A stretch of DNA of 64,000 nt from Spirochaetaceae bacterium 4572_59 (GCA_002084805.1 NBMC01000042.1:1-64000); one strand, 5' to 3'; counted from the first letter of the stretch, positions 27,380 to 36,911 are shown. Translations and numbers: made by a program. The notes: generated by a model not told the origin, from the sequence alone.

Positions 27380-27388
27380 GAGAATTTC

Positions 27389-27970
27389 TTGAACTTTACA
27401 AAAAGGCAGTCTGAAATTATTGATGTAACTATTGATCTGATAGCCAAAGGGGGCATTCAGAATTTTACAATGAAGTCCCTGGCGGAAGATATTGGTATCA
27501 GCGAGCCGGCTATCTACAGGCATTTCAAGAGTAAACTGGAAATTCTGATAGCAATTTTGGAAAGTGTAAGGGAAGACGTTCAAAAAGTTGACAGTCAGAA
27601 CGATATATATAAAAAAGGTACTATGGTCGATATTGATAAGATGTTGCAAATGCAGATACAGCGTTTTATTCAAAAACCGTCACTGGCTTCCATAATTTTT
27701 TCCGAAGAGATTTTTCAGAATGAGAAGCAGCTGTCTAACGCTGTTTTAGAAATAATGAATGATAGGTGCGGTCTTATGGAAATGATCATTCAGCGGGAAC
27801 AGGATTTGGCTGTCATCCGCAATGATATAAGTGCTCATACTATAACGCAGATTATAATGGGTACCGTTAGGTTTCTTGTTAATAAATGGAATCTTTCCGG
27901 TAATGAATATGATTTGAATCAAGAATATTTGGAAAACTGGGCAGCAGTCAGTAAAATGATTATGGTGTAG
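27389..27970 (+). CDS. TetR family transcriptional repressor
   Basis: A 193-residue regulator. The N-terminal helix-turn-helix (residues 5-50: TIDLIAKGGIQNFTMKSLAEDIGISEPAIYRHFKSK) is classical. The ligand-binding domain is all-helical and unassigned. The start is TTG at 27389, six bases after AAGGAG (27377-27382). An in-frame TTG at 27368 would place the ribosome site inside the gene. It sits 55 bases before the RND gene and has matching palindromes before itself and before that gene, so it most likely represses the efflux/lipid-export operon and itself. Confidence 0.88.
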   Translation: MNFTKRQSEIIDVTIDLIAKGGIQNFTMKSLAEDIGISEPAIYRHFKSKLEILIAILESVREDVQKVDSQNDIYKKGTMVDIDKMLQMQIQRFIQKPSLASIIFSEEIFQNEKQLSNAVLEIMNDRCGLMEMIIQREQDLAVIRNDISAHTITQIIMGTVRFLVNKWNLSGNEYDLNQEYLENWAAVSKMIMV

Positions 27971-27989
27971 TATTTTTTTACACAACAAT

Positions 27990-28009
27990 GTTAGTGAATG
28001 ATCACTAAC
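27990..28009. promoter_or_regulatory. TetR-type operator upstream of RND transporter gene
   Basis: GTTAGTGAATGATCACTAAC is a perfect 8-bp inverted repeat with a 4-base spacer, ending just before the AAAGGAG ribosome site of the RND gene. It shares half-sites and spacing with the site before tetR. Confidence 0.65.
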
Positions 28010-28025
28010 CCAAAGGAGCTTTTTT

Positions 28026-30311
28026 ATGGAAAAAGTATTAAGTAAGATTCTGAAACGACCTGTTTTGACGTTAATTTTAATCCTCGGAATTACGGGAGTC
28101 TTCTTTTTTGCAATGAAAGAGAACACTCGGATGGAAACGGATCTTGATAAGTACATGCCCGAGTCTCATCCCTCTTTTATTTACAGTAATCAGGCGGAAG
28201 AGTGGTTCAATATCAAAGATGGAATTATTATCGCCGTAGAAAATAAGAGTGGCATCTACAATTCAGAGACATTAGCTAAGATCAAATCTCTGACAAAAGA
28301 ATTGGGAGCTATGGAAGAGGTTGATAAATCGGATGTCACCTCTTTGTATACGGCAGATAACATTACCGGTTCTGAATGGGGACTGGAAGTAGAACCATTT
28401 TTTACAAAAGTTCCGGAAGGTGAAAGCAAATTAGAAGCTCTCAGATCGGCCGTCAAAGAGAATGACATGGTTTACAAACGGCTGATCTCGGAAGATGAAA
28501 CAGTCGCCCTCATCATTGCTAATATCGCTGATGATGTTTTTTCAGAAGCGTTTTATCAGGATATTCAGGATCTTGCTGCGTCATATGGAGGAGAGGAGAC
28601 TATCTATGTGGCTGGGCGCCCCATTGTGGAGGGAACGATGGCTACCCTCGGCCCAGCGGATATGGCCAAGATGGTTCCGGTTGTTATCATCGTTATTATC
28701 TTGGTCTTGTATCTGCTGATGAATAGTGTAAAAGCAACGCTTATGACCCTGGCTGTGGTTCTGTTTAGTGTTTTGTGGACATTTGGTCTTATGGCTGTTG
28801 CGGGTATTCCCATCTATGCTGTTTCCACCATGATTCCGGTCATGCTTATAGCTATCGGGGTCGCTGACGGAATACATCTGATTAACCACCTGAGGCAGTA
28901 TCTGGTCAGATACCCGGACGCAGATAGTGATTCCGCCATAGATGATATGACAAAGCATATGTGGAAGCCCGTTGTTATGACATCTCTTACTACAGCAATC
29001 GGATTTGTTTCCCTTCTGACATCCCAAGTTTATCCCATTAAGTACTTCGGACTGTTTACCGCTTTTGGAGTTATGATGGCAATGCTCTTTTCCCTGATTC
29101 TTCTGCCTGCGGGTTTGAAAGTTATGGGATTGCCGAAATGGAAGCGAGACAGAAAAAAAGTAATCGAAAAAACTGGTTTTTCCATCCACTATAGCGCTTT
29201 TATTCTAAAGCATAAGTTGGCAGCCCTTCTTATTACTGCTGCCATCATATTCCTTTCCTTATGGGGAATGACAAATGTCTGGATTGATACGAGCTTCCTG
29301 TCTCAATTTGAGAAGGACTCAGGTATTGTACAGGCTGACCGATTTATCAATGATAATTTCGGAGGTACTTCCACTCTGAATGTTATTCTTGATGCGGAGG
29401 AGCCGGATGCTTTCAAAAACCCTGAGGTACTGAAAGCCATTGTAGAGCTTCAGGATGATCTGGAAATCTCTCTGGATAAAGTGGGAAACTCTTTTTCAAT
29501 TGCCGACTACCTCAATCGAATGAATATGGTCATGCATGCCGATGATCCTGCTTATGATAGAATTCCTGAAACAAATGAAATGGTTGCTCAGTATCTGCTC
29601 CTCTATGAGATGTCCGGAGATCCTGAGAATATTTGGGAAGTCGTTGACTATTACTATCAAAAAGCCAATTTGACTTTTCAGCTGAAGGATGATTCCTCTC
29701 AGACAATCAGTACTGCTATTGCTTTGATTGAAGAACATACTTCCGGACTCCGAGAGTTGGGTATTTCTGTGAAATATGCGGGATCAGGATACAAAGCCCT
29801 TGTCTTTTCACAGCTGATCCTCGAGGGGCAAATCTTAAGTATCCTTATCTCTCTATTAATTGTAATTGCTCTGCTGGCGCTCATGTTCAGAAATCTGCTT
29901 CTAGGGTTTATTGCTGCTCTACCTATCGTCATTACCGCGATTATCAGCTTTGGAATTATGGGTATTTTAAACATCCCTCTGAGTACGACTACGGCGTTAT
30001 TATCAAGTATTGCCATCGGGATTGGAATCGATTATGCGGTGCATTTTATAGAGATGTACAGGAACAATGCATTAGGAGAAGATACAAAAATCAGAGTCCT
30101 TGAGAATACAATGCAGCATTCGGGTAAAGCCATTCTCTATAACGCGCTTGTTGTTATTGCAGGATTCCTGGTTTTGACATTCTCCCTTTTTCCCCCGAAC
30201 AGGGCGCTGGGGGCTCTGGTTTCATTAAATATGTTTACAAGTTTTATTGGTACGATTTCGATTATGGCGATCTTCCTATACCAGTCGAATATCTTTTTCA
30301 AGAAAAAATAA
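28026..30311 (+). CDS. RND/MMPL family exporter
   Basis: A 761-residue inner-membrane exporter with the two-repeat plan of RND/MMPL proteins. Helix 1 (residues 16-33) and a periplasmic domain to about 215 precede helices at 216-245, 248-275 and onward to 370. A second periplasmic domain (about 420-600) is followed by another helix bundle to 758. The conserved GVADGIHLINHL segment near 278-290 and GIGIDYAVHFIEMYR near 665-680 carry the charged residues of the proton relay. It is followed by a LolA-like protein and an outer-membrane barrel, a grouping suggesting lipid or hydrophobic-compound export. Substrate unknown. Confidence 0.88.
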   Translation: MEKVLSKILKRPVLTLILILGITGVFFFAMKENTRMETDLDKYMPESHPSFIYSNQAEEWFNIKDGIIIAVENKSGIYNSETLAKIKSLTKELGAMEEVDKSDVTSLYTADNITGSEWGLEVEPFFTKVPEGESKLEALRSAVKENDMVYKRLISEDETVALIIANIADDVFSEAFYQDIQDLAASYGGEETIYVAGRPIVEGTMATLGPADMAKMVPVVIIVIILVLYLLMNSVKATLMTLAVVLFSVLWTFGLMAVAGIPIYAVSTMIPVMLIAIGVADGIHLINHLRQYLVRYPDADSDSAIDDMTKHMWKPVVMTSLTTAIGFVSLLTSQVYPIKYFGLFTAFGVMMAMLFSLILLPAGLKVMGLPKWKRDRKKVIEKTGFSIHYSAFILKHKLAALLITAAIIFLSLWGMTNVWIDTSFLSQFEKDSGIVQADRFINDNFGGTSTLNVILDAEEPDAFKNPEVLKAIVELQDDLEISLDKVGNSFSIADYLNRMNMVMHADDPAYDRIPETNEMVAQYLLLYEMSGDPENIWEVVDYYYQKANLTFQLKDDSSQTISTAIALIEEHTSGLRELGISVKYAGSGYKALVFSQLILEGQILSILISLLIVIALLALMFRNLLLGFIAALPIVITAIISFGIMGILNIPLSTTTALLSSIAIGIGIDYAVHFIEMYRNNALGEDTKIRVLENTMQHSGKAILYNALVVIAGFLVLTFSLFPPNRALGALVSLNMFTSFIGTISIMAIFLYQSNIFFKKK

Positions 30312-30324
30312 CAGGAGTTGAGAT

Positions 30325-31098
30325 ATGAAAAAAAGAATTATTGCCGTTTTAATTATGCTGGTTTCACTCGTTTTAAGTATTCAGGCAGAAGTAAGTGGAG
30401 AGGAGGTTATCTGGAATGTATATGAACGGGAAACTCCGGACGACCTTAAAGGTAATTTGACAATGACATTGGAAAATTCAAGGGGCGATCAGAGAGTTCG
30501 TAAGATTACTCAGTATACGAAAAACACGAAGAACGATGAGAAGGAGATTATGTTTTTTAACTCACCGGCAGATGTCAAAGACACATCCTTTATGAACTGG
30601 AGTTTTACACAAGAGGGCAAGGAGGATTCCCAGTGGATCTATCTGCCGGCGTTGAAGAAAGTCAAAAGGATTTCAAGCAGTGGACGCAGTGATTACTTTA
30701 TGGGATCTGATTTTACCTACGACGATCTGGGAGACCGCCATCCTACAGAAGATACACACCTGATACTGAGAAGTGAAGACCTGAAGGGAGAGAAATGCTT
30801 TGTAGTGGAAAGCATCCCGAGAGAAGAGGACTATATGTATTCCAGGACAATCACATGGGTTTCAGAAGATAAATGGATTGGCCTTAAAAAAGAGTTTTAT
30901 GATGAAGACGGCGAGCTGCTTAAAATTCTGGAAATACAGGATATTCATGAGTTTGAGGGGTTCTGGATTATAAGAAGTTCCCGAATGCAGAATATTCAGA
31001 AAAATCACAAAACAAATATGGAGTTATCGAATATTGAAATAAATACGGGGCTGCAGGATCGTGTCTTTACTGAACGGATTATGATGAGGGGACTCTGA
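30325..31098 (+). CDS. Exported outer-membrane lipoprotein-sorting (LolA-like) protein
   Basis: A 257-residue periplasmic protein with a signal peptide (residues 1-22, cleavage after IQA) and a LolA-like beta-sheet body of the outer-membrane lipoprotein-sorting family. Recognisable parts are EIMFFNSPADVKDTSFMNW (near 73-92), WIYLPALKKVKRISSSGRSDYFMGSDFTYDDL (near 105-137) and an RMQNIQKNHKTNMELSNIEIN tail. It lies 13 bases after the RND gene and overlaps the barrel gene by one base. It likely carries a lipid-like cargo across the periplasm for the RND exporter. Confidence 0.85.
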   Translation: MKKRIIAVLIMLVSLVLSIQAEVSGEEVIWNVYERETPDDLKGNLTMTLENSRGDQRVRKITQYTKNTKNDEKEIMFFNSPADVKDTSFMNWSFTQEGKEDSQWIYLPALKKVKRISSSGRSDYFMGSDFTYDDLGDRHPTEDTHLILRSEDLKGEKCFVVESIPREEDYMYSRTITWVSEDKWIGLKKEFYDEDGELLKILEIQDIHEFEGFWIIRSSRMQNIQKNHKTNMELSNIEINTGLQDRVFTERIMMRGL

Positions 31099-32267
31099 TG
31101 AAACGAATTCAAGTAATAATTTTACTGTTTGGTTTTCTGGGGGGGATTATCTCTGCTTCGGACCTGGAACTCAGTGGTTATGTACGGAATTATTCGGGGA
31201 TGTATGCAAACGATGATTATGAATTTTCCATACTTAAGAACTCTTTTGATCTGAGCATGGAGTACTCCTCCGGGAAGGCGGCCCTTCTTGCAAATCCTTA
31301 TGTGAACTCCGATTGGAGTGAAACGGGTTCTCTGGACTTCAGAGAACTCTATATAGACCTGTATTACGATACTATGGATCTGCGGATAGGCCGTCAACAG
31401 ATTATCTGGGGCAAAGGAGATGGTGTCTTTATAACAGATGTTGTTTCACCGAAAAATCTTGAAGAGTTTATACTGCCCGACTTCAAGGAGATCCGTATAG
31501 GAGTGAATGCGGCCAAAGTAGATTACTATCTGGGGAACAGTACATTTGAACTTATCTGGGTTCCCCAGTTCACCCCGAACACCATGCCCGACAAGAATTC
31601 CATTTGGAACAGCCTTCCTATTGATTTCACCAGCAGTGATAAGGATATAGAATCTAATCTTGAGAATAGTGAAATCTTCGGTCGTTACTCTCTTATGACC
31701 TCAATCATGGATATTGAACTTGTTGCGGCATCAATGTGGGATGACGAGCCGGTCATCACAACCCAGTCACCCCGTCAGTTAGATTACAAGCGTCTTTTTA
31801 TGACAGGAGGCAGTCTCAGTTCTACCCTGGGTGATTTTGTCCTGCGCATGGAAGGGGCATTCTACAACGGGAAGGCCTTTACGGATGAGACCGGCTCTCT
31901 GATGGAATCAGATTGTGCCCATTATCTGGGCGGCCTGGACTACTCGGTTTCCGGATACAATCTCAGTACCCAGTTTATTCAGAGAGTTCTATTGGAATAT
32001 AAGGACTCCATGGTAAATGATCAGTTTGATAATACTATGACATTTATGATCAATAAAACTTTCTTCAGAGAAACCCTGACAACAGAATTTTTCTCTTATG
32101 TTGAGTATAATGATCTGAATGCACTACTAAGACCGAAAATTACTTATGATTTCGATGACGGAGTTTCAATCCTTTTTGGAGCTAACATCTTTTTAGGCGA
32201 TAGCGGAACATACGGTCAGTTTGATAGCAATGACATGCTGTACACACAGTTAAAATTCAACTTTTAG
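31098..32267 (+). CDS. Outer-membrane beta-barrel protein, DUF1302-like
   Basis: A 389-residue protein with a signal peptide (cleavage after ISA, about residue 21), then alternating amphipathic strands ending with aromatic QLKFNF, as outer-membrane barrels do. The RIGRQQIIWGKGDGVFITDVVSPKNL segment (near 96-122) is typical of DUF1302-type proteins that accompany RND and LolA-like genes in other bacteria. It is the last gene of the TetR-controlled operon. Whether it is a pore or receptor is unknown. Confidence 0.78.
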   Translation: MKRIQVIILLFGFLGGIISASDLELSGYVRNYSGMYANDDYEFSILKNSFDLSMEYSSGKAALLANPYVNSDWSETGSLDFRELYIDLYYDTMDLRIGRQQIIWGKGDGVFITDVVSPKNLEEFILPDFKEIRIGVNAAKVDYYLGNSTFELIWVPQFTPNTMPDKNSIWNSLPIDFTSSDKDIESNLENSEIFGRYSLMTSIMDIELVAASMWDDEPVITTQSPRQLDYKRLFMTGGSLSSTLGDFVLRMEGAFYNGKAFTDETGSLMESDCAHYLGGLDYSVSGYNLSTQFIQRVLLEYKDSMVNDQFDNTMTFMINKTFFRETLTTEFFSYVEYNDLNALLRPKITYDFDDGVSILFGANIFLGDSGTYGQFDSNDMLYTQLKFNF

Positions 32268-32299
32268 GGGAGAAATTATGCATATTACAGAGTCAATGC

Positions 32300-33607
32300 T
32301 TAGGGAGTTTTTTCTTTCAGTCCGCCCTTATGGGTCATTATCTCCAAGATGATTTTATCTGTCTCCAGCATCCCGGGAGAGCTAAGACGTACCAGATTGG
32401 CAATGGTCCGTTCAACGTCAGCTTCCACAATGCCCTCGTTATCGCTGACAGAAATGCCGTTGATGGCGAGAAGAGCTCCCTGAACACCCGCGCTGACGCA
32501 GGAAGCAACTTTCAGGGAGCAGGCATTTTTCGCACCATCGCAGATTATTCCCGAAACATTGCCCACCATATTTTTTATAGCATATTCAATCTGTTCATAT
32601 TGACCGCCCAGGAGATATACAATAGCGCAGCTTGCTCCTGTTGCTGCCACCGATGCTCCACAGAGCGCAGTTAGCCGGTTCATGGAGGATTTAATATGGA
32701 TAGAGGTTAAATGACTGAGAATCAGTGCCCTGATAAGCTGCTCTTCCGAAGCTGCAAGCTTTTCTACAACCGCTACCACAGGCATGGTTGCCGTTATTCC
32801 CTGATTCCCGCTTCCGGAATTGCATATCACAGGCAGGGCAGAACCAGCCATCCTGGCATCGGTTCCTCCGGCTGTTCTACGAACGGCCTCATTACTCAGG
32901 TCGGAAACTAACAGCCCTTTTGCAATATTCTCATCAATACAGCGACCGACTCGGAGGCCATAGTCTCCTTTTAAACCCTCTTCTGATATACGGGAGTTTA
33001 CCTCGGCTGTTATCAGTATAAAACGAAGATCCTCAAGGGGGGCATTCATCGCAAAATCCCAGACGTCTCTCTCTGTCATTTTAACTTGTTTTTCTTCTTC
33101 TGAAGATATTTTCTCTTCTTTCTGAACTTTTTCAAAAACAATTTTTCCATTGTGTTCAACCAGGCAGATATTCGTGTGCAGGTCTTTGATTATAACTTTG
33201 ACAGAGTCATTACCGGATGTGAGGATTATTTCGATATAAAGGATTTCGGGACAGTCCCTGTGATGTATCCTGATGGCATCTTTAGCCAGGAGTACTTTTG
33301 CCTTTTTCAGAGCTTCCGGAGATATCTCTTTGAGAACTTCAAGCTGTAGTTCCGATTTCCCCCCCAGGGCACCCACGGCAGCTGCTGTATCAAGGCCGTA
33401 GAGTCCCGTCCCGGGAATCCCCACACTCATACCGTTTTTCAGAATATTGCCACTGAGATAGGCATCAATGTTTTCGGGTGGTTTACCCAGTTCTTCTGCA
33501 GCTCTTGCTGCTGCCAGTGCTACGGCTATTGGTTCGGTACAACCCAGGGCCGGGACAACTTCCCTGTTAATCAATTCTATATATAAAGGCCAGTCTTTCT
33601 TGTTCAT
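32300..33607 (-). CDS. L-cysteine desulfidase/serine dehydratase-alpha-like protein (CyuA/YhaM, UPF0597)
   Basis: A 435-residue cytoplasmic protein of the UPF0597 family. The E. coli member (CyuA, formerly YhaM) degrades L-cysteine to pyruvate, ammonia and sulfide, and members resemble the alpha domain of Fe-S serine dehydratases. Visible are ALGCTEPIAVALAAARA (near 17-33), CNSGSGNQGITATMPVV (near 265) and CDGAKNACSLKVASCV (near 355-370), supplying candidate cluster cysteines. The start at 33607 follows GGGAGG and overlaps the GntR stop by four bases, so regulator and enzyme form one operon. Substrate could be cysteine, serine or another amino acid. Confidence 0.82.
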   Translation of the reverse strand: MNKKDWPLYIELINREVVPALGCTEPIAVALAAARAAEELGKPPENIDAYLSGNILKNGMSVGIPGTGLYGLDTAAAVGALGGKSELQLEVLKEISPEALKKAKVLLAKDAIRIHHRDCPEILYIEIILTSGNDSVKVIIKDLHTNICLVEHNGKIVFEKVQKEEKISSEEEKQVKMTERDVWDFAMNAPLEDLRFILITAEVNSRISEEGLKGDYGLRVGRCIDENIAKGLLVSDLSNEAVRRTAGGTDARMAGSALPVICNSGSGNQGITATMPVVAVVEKLAASEEQLIRALILSHLTSIHIKSSMNRLTALCGASVAATGASCAIVYLLGGQYEQIEYAIKNMVGNVSGIICDGAKNACSLKVASCVSAGVQGALLAINGISVSDNEGIVEADVERTIANLVRLSSPGMLETDKIILEIMTHKGGLKEKTP

Positions 33608-34254
33608 GTCAGAACCTCCCATAATTTCTGTTCCATAGAATATATATCTTCTTTTAAATAGCGCTGAGCCAGATCTTTTTGTCTGGTTTCCAGAGCCTCT
33701 ATCAGCTGGTGATGAATGGAGTGTCCTGATTGAGGGAGTTGTGATTCTTCAATCATAAACTGAGCCATTCCCCTATGAAGAAGCCTCATCGTCTGAGAAA
33801 GATAGGAACTCAGTAGTGTGTTTCCCGAGAATTCGGAGAGCATAATATGAAAATTATCATTCAGATTCATTCTCCGCATCAGGGATAGATCACTGCTTTC
33901 ACAAAGAACCCTGGTCGATTCATTGGCTATGTCCTTCAGAGAGGCAATATTCCGGTCATTGATTCTTTCAAAAGCCAGATTCAGACCCTCCGTTTCTAAA
34001 AACAGGCGGATTTGGAAGGCATCTCTCATCTGTTTTTCTGATATCCGTACGATCTGATAACCAGCCCGGGGGATATTCTTCAAAATTCCATCCCGGCAAA
34101 GCTCCACAAGTGCCTCTCTGACAGGAGAACGACTTACCTGAAATAGATCACACAGCTTTTTTTCCACGAGGAATGAGTCCCGCGAGAACTCATTCGAGAG
34201 AATCCTGAATAAAATATCCTGATAGGTTTTATCTTTGAGTGATGTGGGGCTCAT
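33604..34254 (-). CDS. GntR family regulator, FCD subgroup
   Basis: A 216-residue regulator with a GntR winged helix (residues 5-70, LCDLFQVSRSPVREALVELCRDGIL) and a helical FCD effector domain (about 80-210) containing the LNDNFHIMLSEFSGN metal/ligand segment near 128. It is translationally coupled to the cysteine-desulfidase-like gene. A 21-bp palindrome just upstream of it is a candidate autoregulatory site. Confidence 0.87.
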   Translation of the reverse strand: MSPTSLKDKTYQDILFRILSNEFSRDSFLVEKKLCDLFQVSRSPVREALVELCRDGILKNIPRAGYQIVRISEKQMRDAFQIRLFLETEGLNLAFERINDRNIASLKDIANESTRVLCESSDLSLMRRMNLNDNFHIMLSEFSGNTLLSSYLSQTMRLLHRGMAQFMIEESQLPQSGHSIHHQLIEALETRQKDLAQRYLKEDIYSMEQKLWEVLT

Positions 34255-34274
34255 CGATTCAAGTCGTTGATTAG

Positions 34275-34295
34275 ATTACTGATCATATCAGTGAT
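34275..34295. promoter_or_regulatory. Palindrome upstream of gntR-cyuA-like operon
   Basis: ATTACTGAT (34275-34283), CAT, ATCAGTGAT (34287-34295): eight of nine positions pair, with a perfect core ACTGATCATATCAGT. It lies 21 bases before the GntR start. Confidence 0.5.
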
Positions 34296-34345
34296 ATTAC
34301 AATTGGTCTCTCAAAACTGTCAAGCAAAAACGCTTTACCGTTTGC

Positions 34346-35455
34346 TTATTCCTTATCCCAGGATGCGATCTCTTTCAGTCTGGCAATAATCGGCAGATGC
34401 TGTGTACATTCATTTTCACATAAGCCGCAAGCTGTACAATCGGCTGCAGTACCCCTTTTTCCGACAAGGATTCCCCATTCATAGGCATTTCTCATAATCT
34501 CTTTCATTTCATCATCTGTCTTATGAAAAACATGTTTTTCATTATAAATCTGCATGAAGCTTGGAATGGGGATTCCCTGTGGGCACATATCGCAGTAGCC
34601 GCAACCCGTGCAGGCCTCATTCATGGCTGCTCCGATTTTTTCTTTGATATTAGAGAGTTCTTTGTCTGTAAAGGGCTTTGCCTCATCGGCTATACGACAA
34701 GCCATATCGATATGTTCTTTAGTTGTGAATCCATTAAGGGCAATGGTAATCTGGGGACATGAAATAACAAAACGAAGGGCTGCCTCTGTAGGACTTTCAT
34801 CTCCTTCGCTTAAAAAATCAAGTTCATTCTCATGGCTGGGGATGGAACCTCCCCCAAGAGGATTCATAGCGACCACTCCATATCCCATATCTGCTGCGGT
34901 CTGTACGCCCTCCCAACGGTAGGGAAAATTGAGGATATTCACTCCCAGAAGAATCCCTTCGATCTTTTTTTCTTCCAGAATATGCTTTACTTCATTTCCT
35001 GTCTGATGGGATGATAAAACGATATGGTCGATCAGTCCTTCTTTCTGGCACTGCAGAAGGCCTTCATACTGACCGCCCTGTTTCATTGCCAGTTCATAGT
35101 GGTCCATTTTACGGATACACCAGATATGGTAAAAATCGATTTTTTTCACTCCTAGGCGTTTGATGGATTTTTTTACAGCAGCAATTGCCTTCTCTGCAGT
35201 ATTCAAACTTGTGGGCATTCCCTTCGTAGAAACATAGAACTGCCCAGGCATATCTTTGAAAGCTTCACCGTATATATCCTCGCTGGTATCATTGCAGTAA
35301 CCGGGCGCGGTATCAAAATAGTTGATGCCCATGCTGTTGGCATATCGGATTAAATCGGCATTCTCCTGTATGGACTTGCTCTCATCAAAGCGCATCCCTC
35401 CGAATCCAACAGCCGATACCTTCTTTCCTGTTTTTCCATAAAGACTGTAAATCAT
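34346..35455 (-). CDS. Aldo/keto reductase with C-terminal 4Fe-4S domain
   Basis: A 369-residue fusion. Residues 1-280 are an aldo/keto reductase TIM barrel with the catalytic tetrad recognisable as the Asp and Tyr of FDTAPGY (near 49-55), the Lys of VSTKG (near 78) and the His of DFYHIW (near 110). The C-terminal part carries two clusters of cysteines, CTGCGYCDMCP (near 285-295) and CTACGLCENEC (near 345-355), each fit for a 4Fe-4S centre. Such proteins are probably electron-transferring oxidoreductases of anaerobes. It lies on the same strand as, but 91 bases away from, the GntR operon. Substrate unknown. Confidence 0.88.
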   Translation of the reverse strand: MIYSLYGKTGKKVSAVGFGGMRFDESKSIQENADLIRYANSMGINYFDTAPGYCNDTSEDIYGEAFKDMPGQFYVSTKGMPTSLNTAEKAIAAVKKSIKRLGVKKIDFYHIWCIRKMDHYELAMKQGGQYEGLLQCQKEGLIDHIVLSSHQTGNEVKHILEEKKIEGILLGVNILNFPYRWEGVQTAADMGYGVVAMNPLGGGSIPSHENELDFLSEGDESPTEAALRFVISCPQITIALNGFTTKEHIDMACRIADEAKPFTDKELSNIKEKIGAAMNEACTGCGYCDMCPQGIPIPSFMQIYNEKHVFHKTDDEMKEIMRNAYEWGILVGKRGTAADCTACGLCENECTQHLPIIARLKEIASWDKE

Positions 35456-35582
35456 ATTTAATCCTTTATCATTTTCAGAATGTTATATAAAAGATTAAAC
35501 TCCGGAGTTTTGCTCAGGTCAAGGAAAAGAAGCATGACATATGCTGATAATAATGTTTTGAATAGTGGAAATAGCATAAAAG

Positions 35583-35619
35583 CCCTGTTCCGGCCTGATA
35601 GTATCAGGACGGAACAGGG
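35583..35619 (-). terminator. Terminator of the second TRAP operon
   Basis: CCCTGTTCCG (35583-35592) and CGGAACAGGG (35610-35619) form a perfect 10-bp stem. The intervening bases pair further (CCTGATA/TATCAGG). On the minus strand it is followed by CTTTTATG. It lies six bases after the dctM stop. Confidence 0.75.
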
Positions 35620-35624
35620 AAAAA

Positions 35625-36905
35625 TTATAAAAGATTAGGGAGGAAGAGAACGATTGAAGGAATATAGGTCACAACCATAAGCACCAGAATCAATGCAAGG
35701 ATAAAGGGCCATATTTCCCGCATAAAATCTCCGACCGATACTTTTGTAATGGAACAGGTTGTAAACATCATCGAGCCGAATGGTGGCGTGATTCCTCCGA
35801 TCATGATATTCACGATCATCAGAAGACCGAAGTGAACCACATCAATGCCCATGGTTTTGATAACCGGTACCAGCAGGGGGGCTACGATGATAAGAACTGC
35901 TCCACCTTCCAGGAACATTCCCAGAAAGAGAAGGAGTACGTTGATAACCATCAGCATCAGCCAGGGGGATCCTGAAAATGTCATAAGAGATTTTGTCAGC
36001 TGATGGGGGATCCTTTCCCAGCTCATATACTGTCCGAATACGGAAGCGGCTATGATGATAAGTACGACTGAGCTTGTGGCATAAATCGTATTTTTCAGGA
36101 TGATGGGAAAGTGTTTCCATTTCAGTTCCTTATAGAAGAATACTCCTACAAGAGTACAGAACAGAACTGCAATGGCTCCGGCTTCTGTAGGAGTAAAGAC
36201 TCCGAAACGGATTCCCAGAATAATTCCAAAGGGAAGGAGCAGCGCCCAGATAGATTCTTTCAGTTGATGCAGGATCTCCCGGGGAGAAGCCATTTTTTCT
36301 CTTGTGGGTTTGTATCCGCGTTTCTTGGAAATGATATTTACAACGACCATTAGAGCCAGACACATCAAAACACCAGGGACATAGCCTCCTATAAACATCT
36401 TAGCAACCGAGGCCTGTGCTATAAGAGCATAAATAATCAGATTGATTCCTGGGGGAATTACAGGAGCAATCGATGAGGATGCTGCGGTAATAGCAGTCGA
36501 AAAAGCTTTATCATACCCTCTCTTCTCCATTTCCGGTACAAGGATTTTGGATTGCATAGCCGCGTCCGCGTTAGCTGATCCGGAAATCCCTCCCATCATT
36601 GTACTGAGGACGACATTAACCTGTGCCAGACCACCTTTCATATGACCGCTTAAAACCTCCGCCATTTTCATAAGGCTGGAGCTTATACCGGAGAAGTTCA
36701 TAATCTCTCCCATCATAATGAAAAAGGGAACAGCCAGGAGCGGAAAGGATGAGGCAGCTGTAATGAATTTCTGAAGAATCAGATCAGGGGGAGTTCCCAC
36801 ATCTCCGAAGGTGAAGTAGGCCAGAGTTGCCGCCAGAAGAGCAAAGGCAATGGGAATACTGGAAAAATAGAGAGCCATTACGATAACGATTGGAAAAATA
36901 GACAT
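35625..36905 (-). CDS. TRAP transporter large permease (DctM family)
   Basis: A 426-residue multi-helix membrane protein, the substrate channel of the second TRAP system. It shows GGISGSANADAAMQSK (near residues 105-120), APVIPPGINLIIYALI (near 147-162) and IGGITPPFGSMMFTTCSI (near 368-385). It is six bases downstream of its DctQ partner. It differs clearly in sequence from the DctM at 13044-14324, so the two systems are not a recent duplication and probably take different substrates. Confidence 0.92.
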   Translation of the reverse strand: MSIFPIVIVMALYFSSIPIAFALLAATLAYFTFGDVGTPPDLILQKFITAASSFPLLAVPFFIMMGEIMNFSGISSSLMKMAEVLSGHMKGGLAQVNVVLSTMMGGISGSANADAAMQSKILVPEMEKRGYDKAFSTAITAASSSIAPVIPPGINLIIYALIAQASVAKMFIGGYVPGVLMCLALMVVVNIISKKRGYKPTREKMASPREILHQLKESIWALLLPFGIILGIRFGVFTPTEAGAIAVLFCTLVGVFFYKELKWKHFPIILKNTIYATSSVVLIIIAASVFGQYMSWERIPHQLTKSLMTFSGSPWLMLMVINVLLLFLGMFLEGGAVLIIVAPLLVPVIKTMGIDVVHFGLLMIVNIMIGGITPPFGSMMFTTCSITKVSVGDFMREIWPFILALILVLMVVTYIPSIVLFLPNLL

Positions 36906-36911
36906 GTTTTT

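Noticed and set aside
28581-29189. Long minus-strand open frame inside the RND gene
   Set aside because: It is antisense to a clearly coding, conserved gene and has a low-complexity His/Asn/Gln-rich composition typical of a shadow frame.
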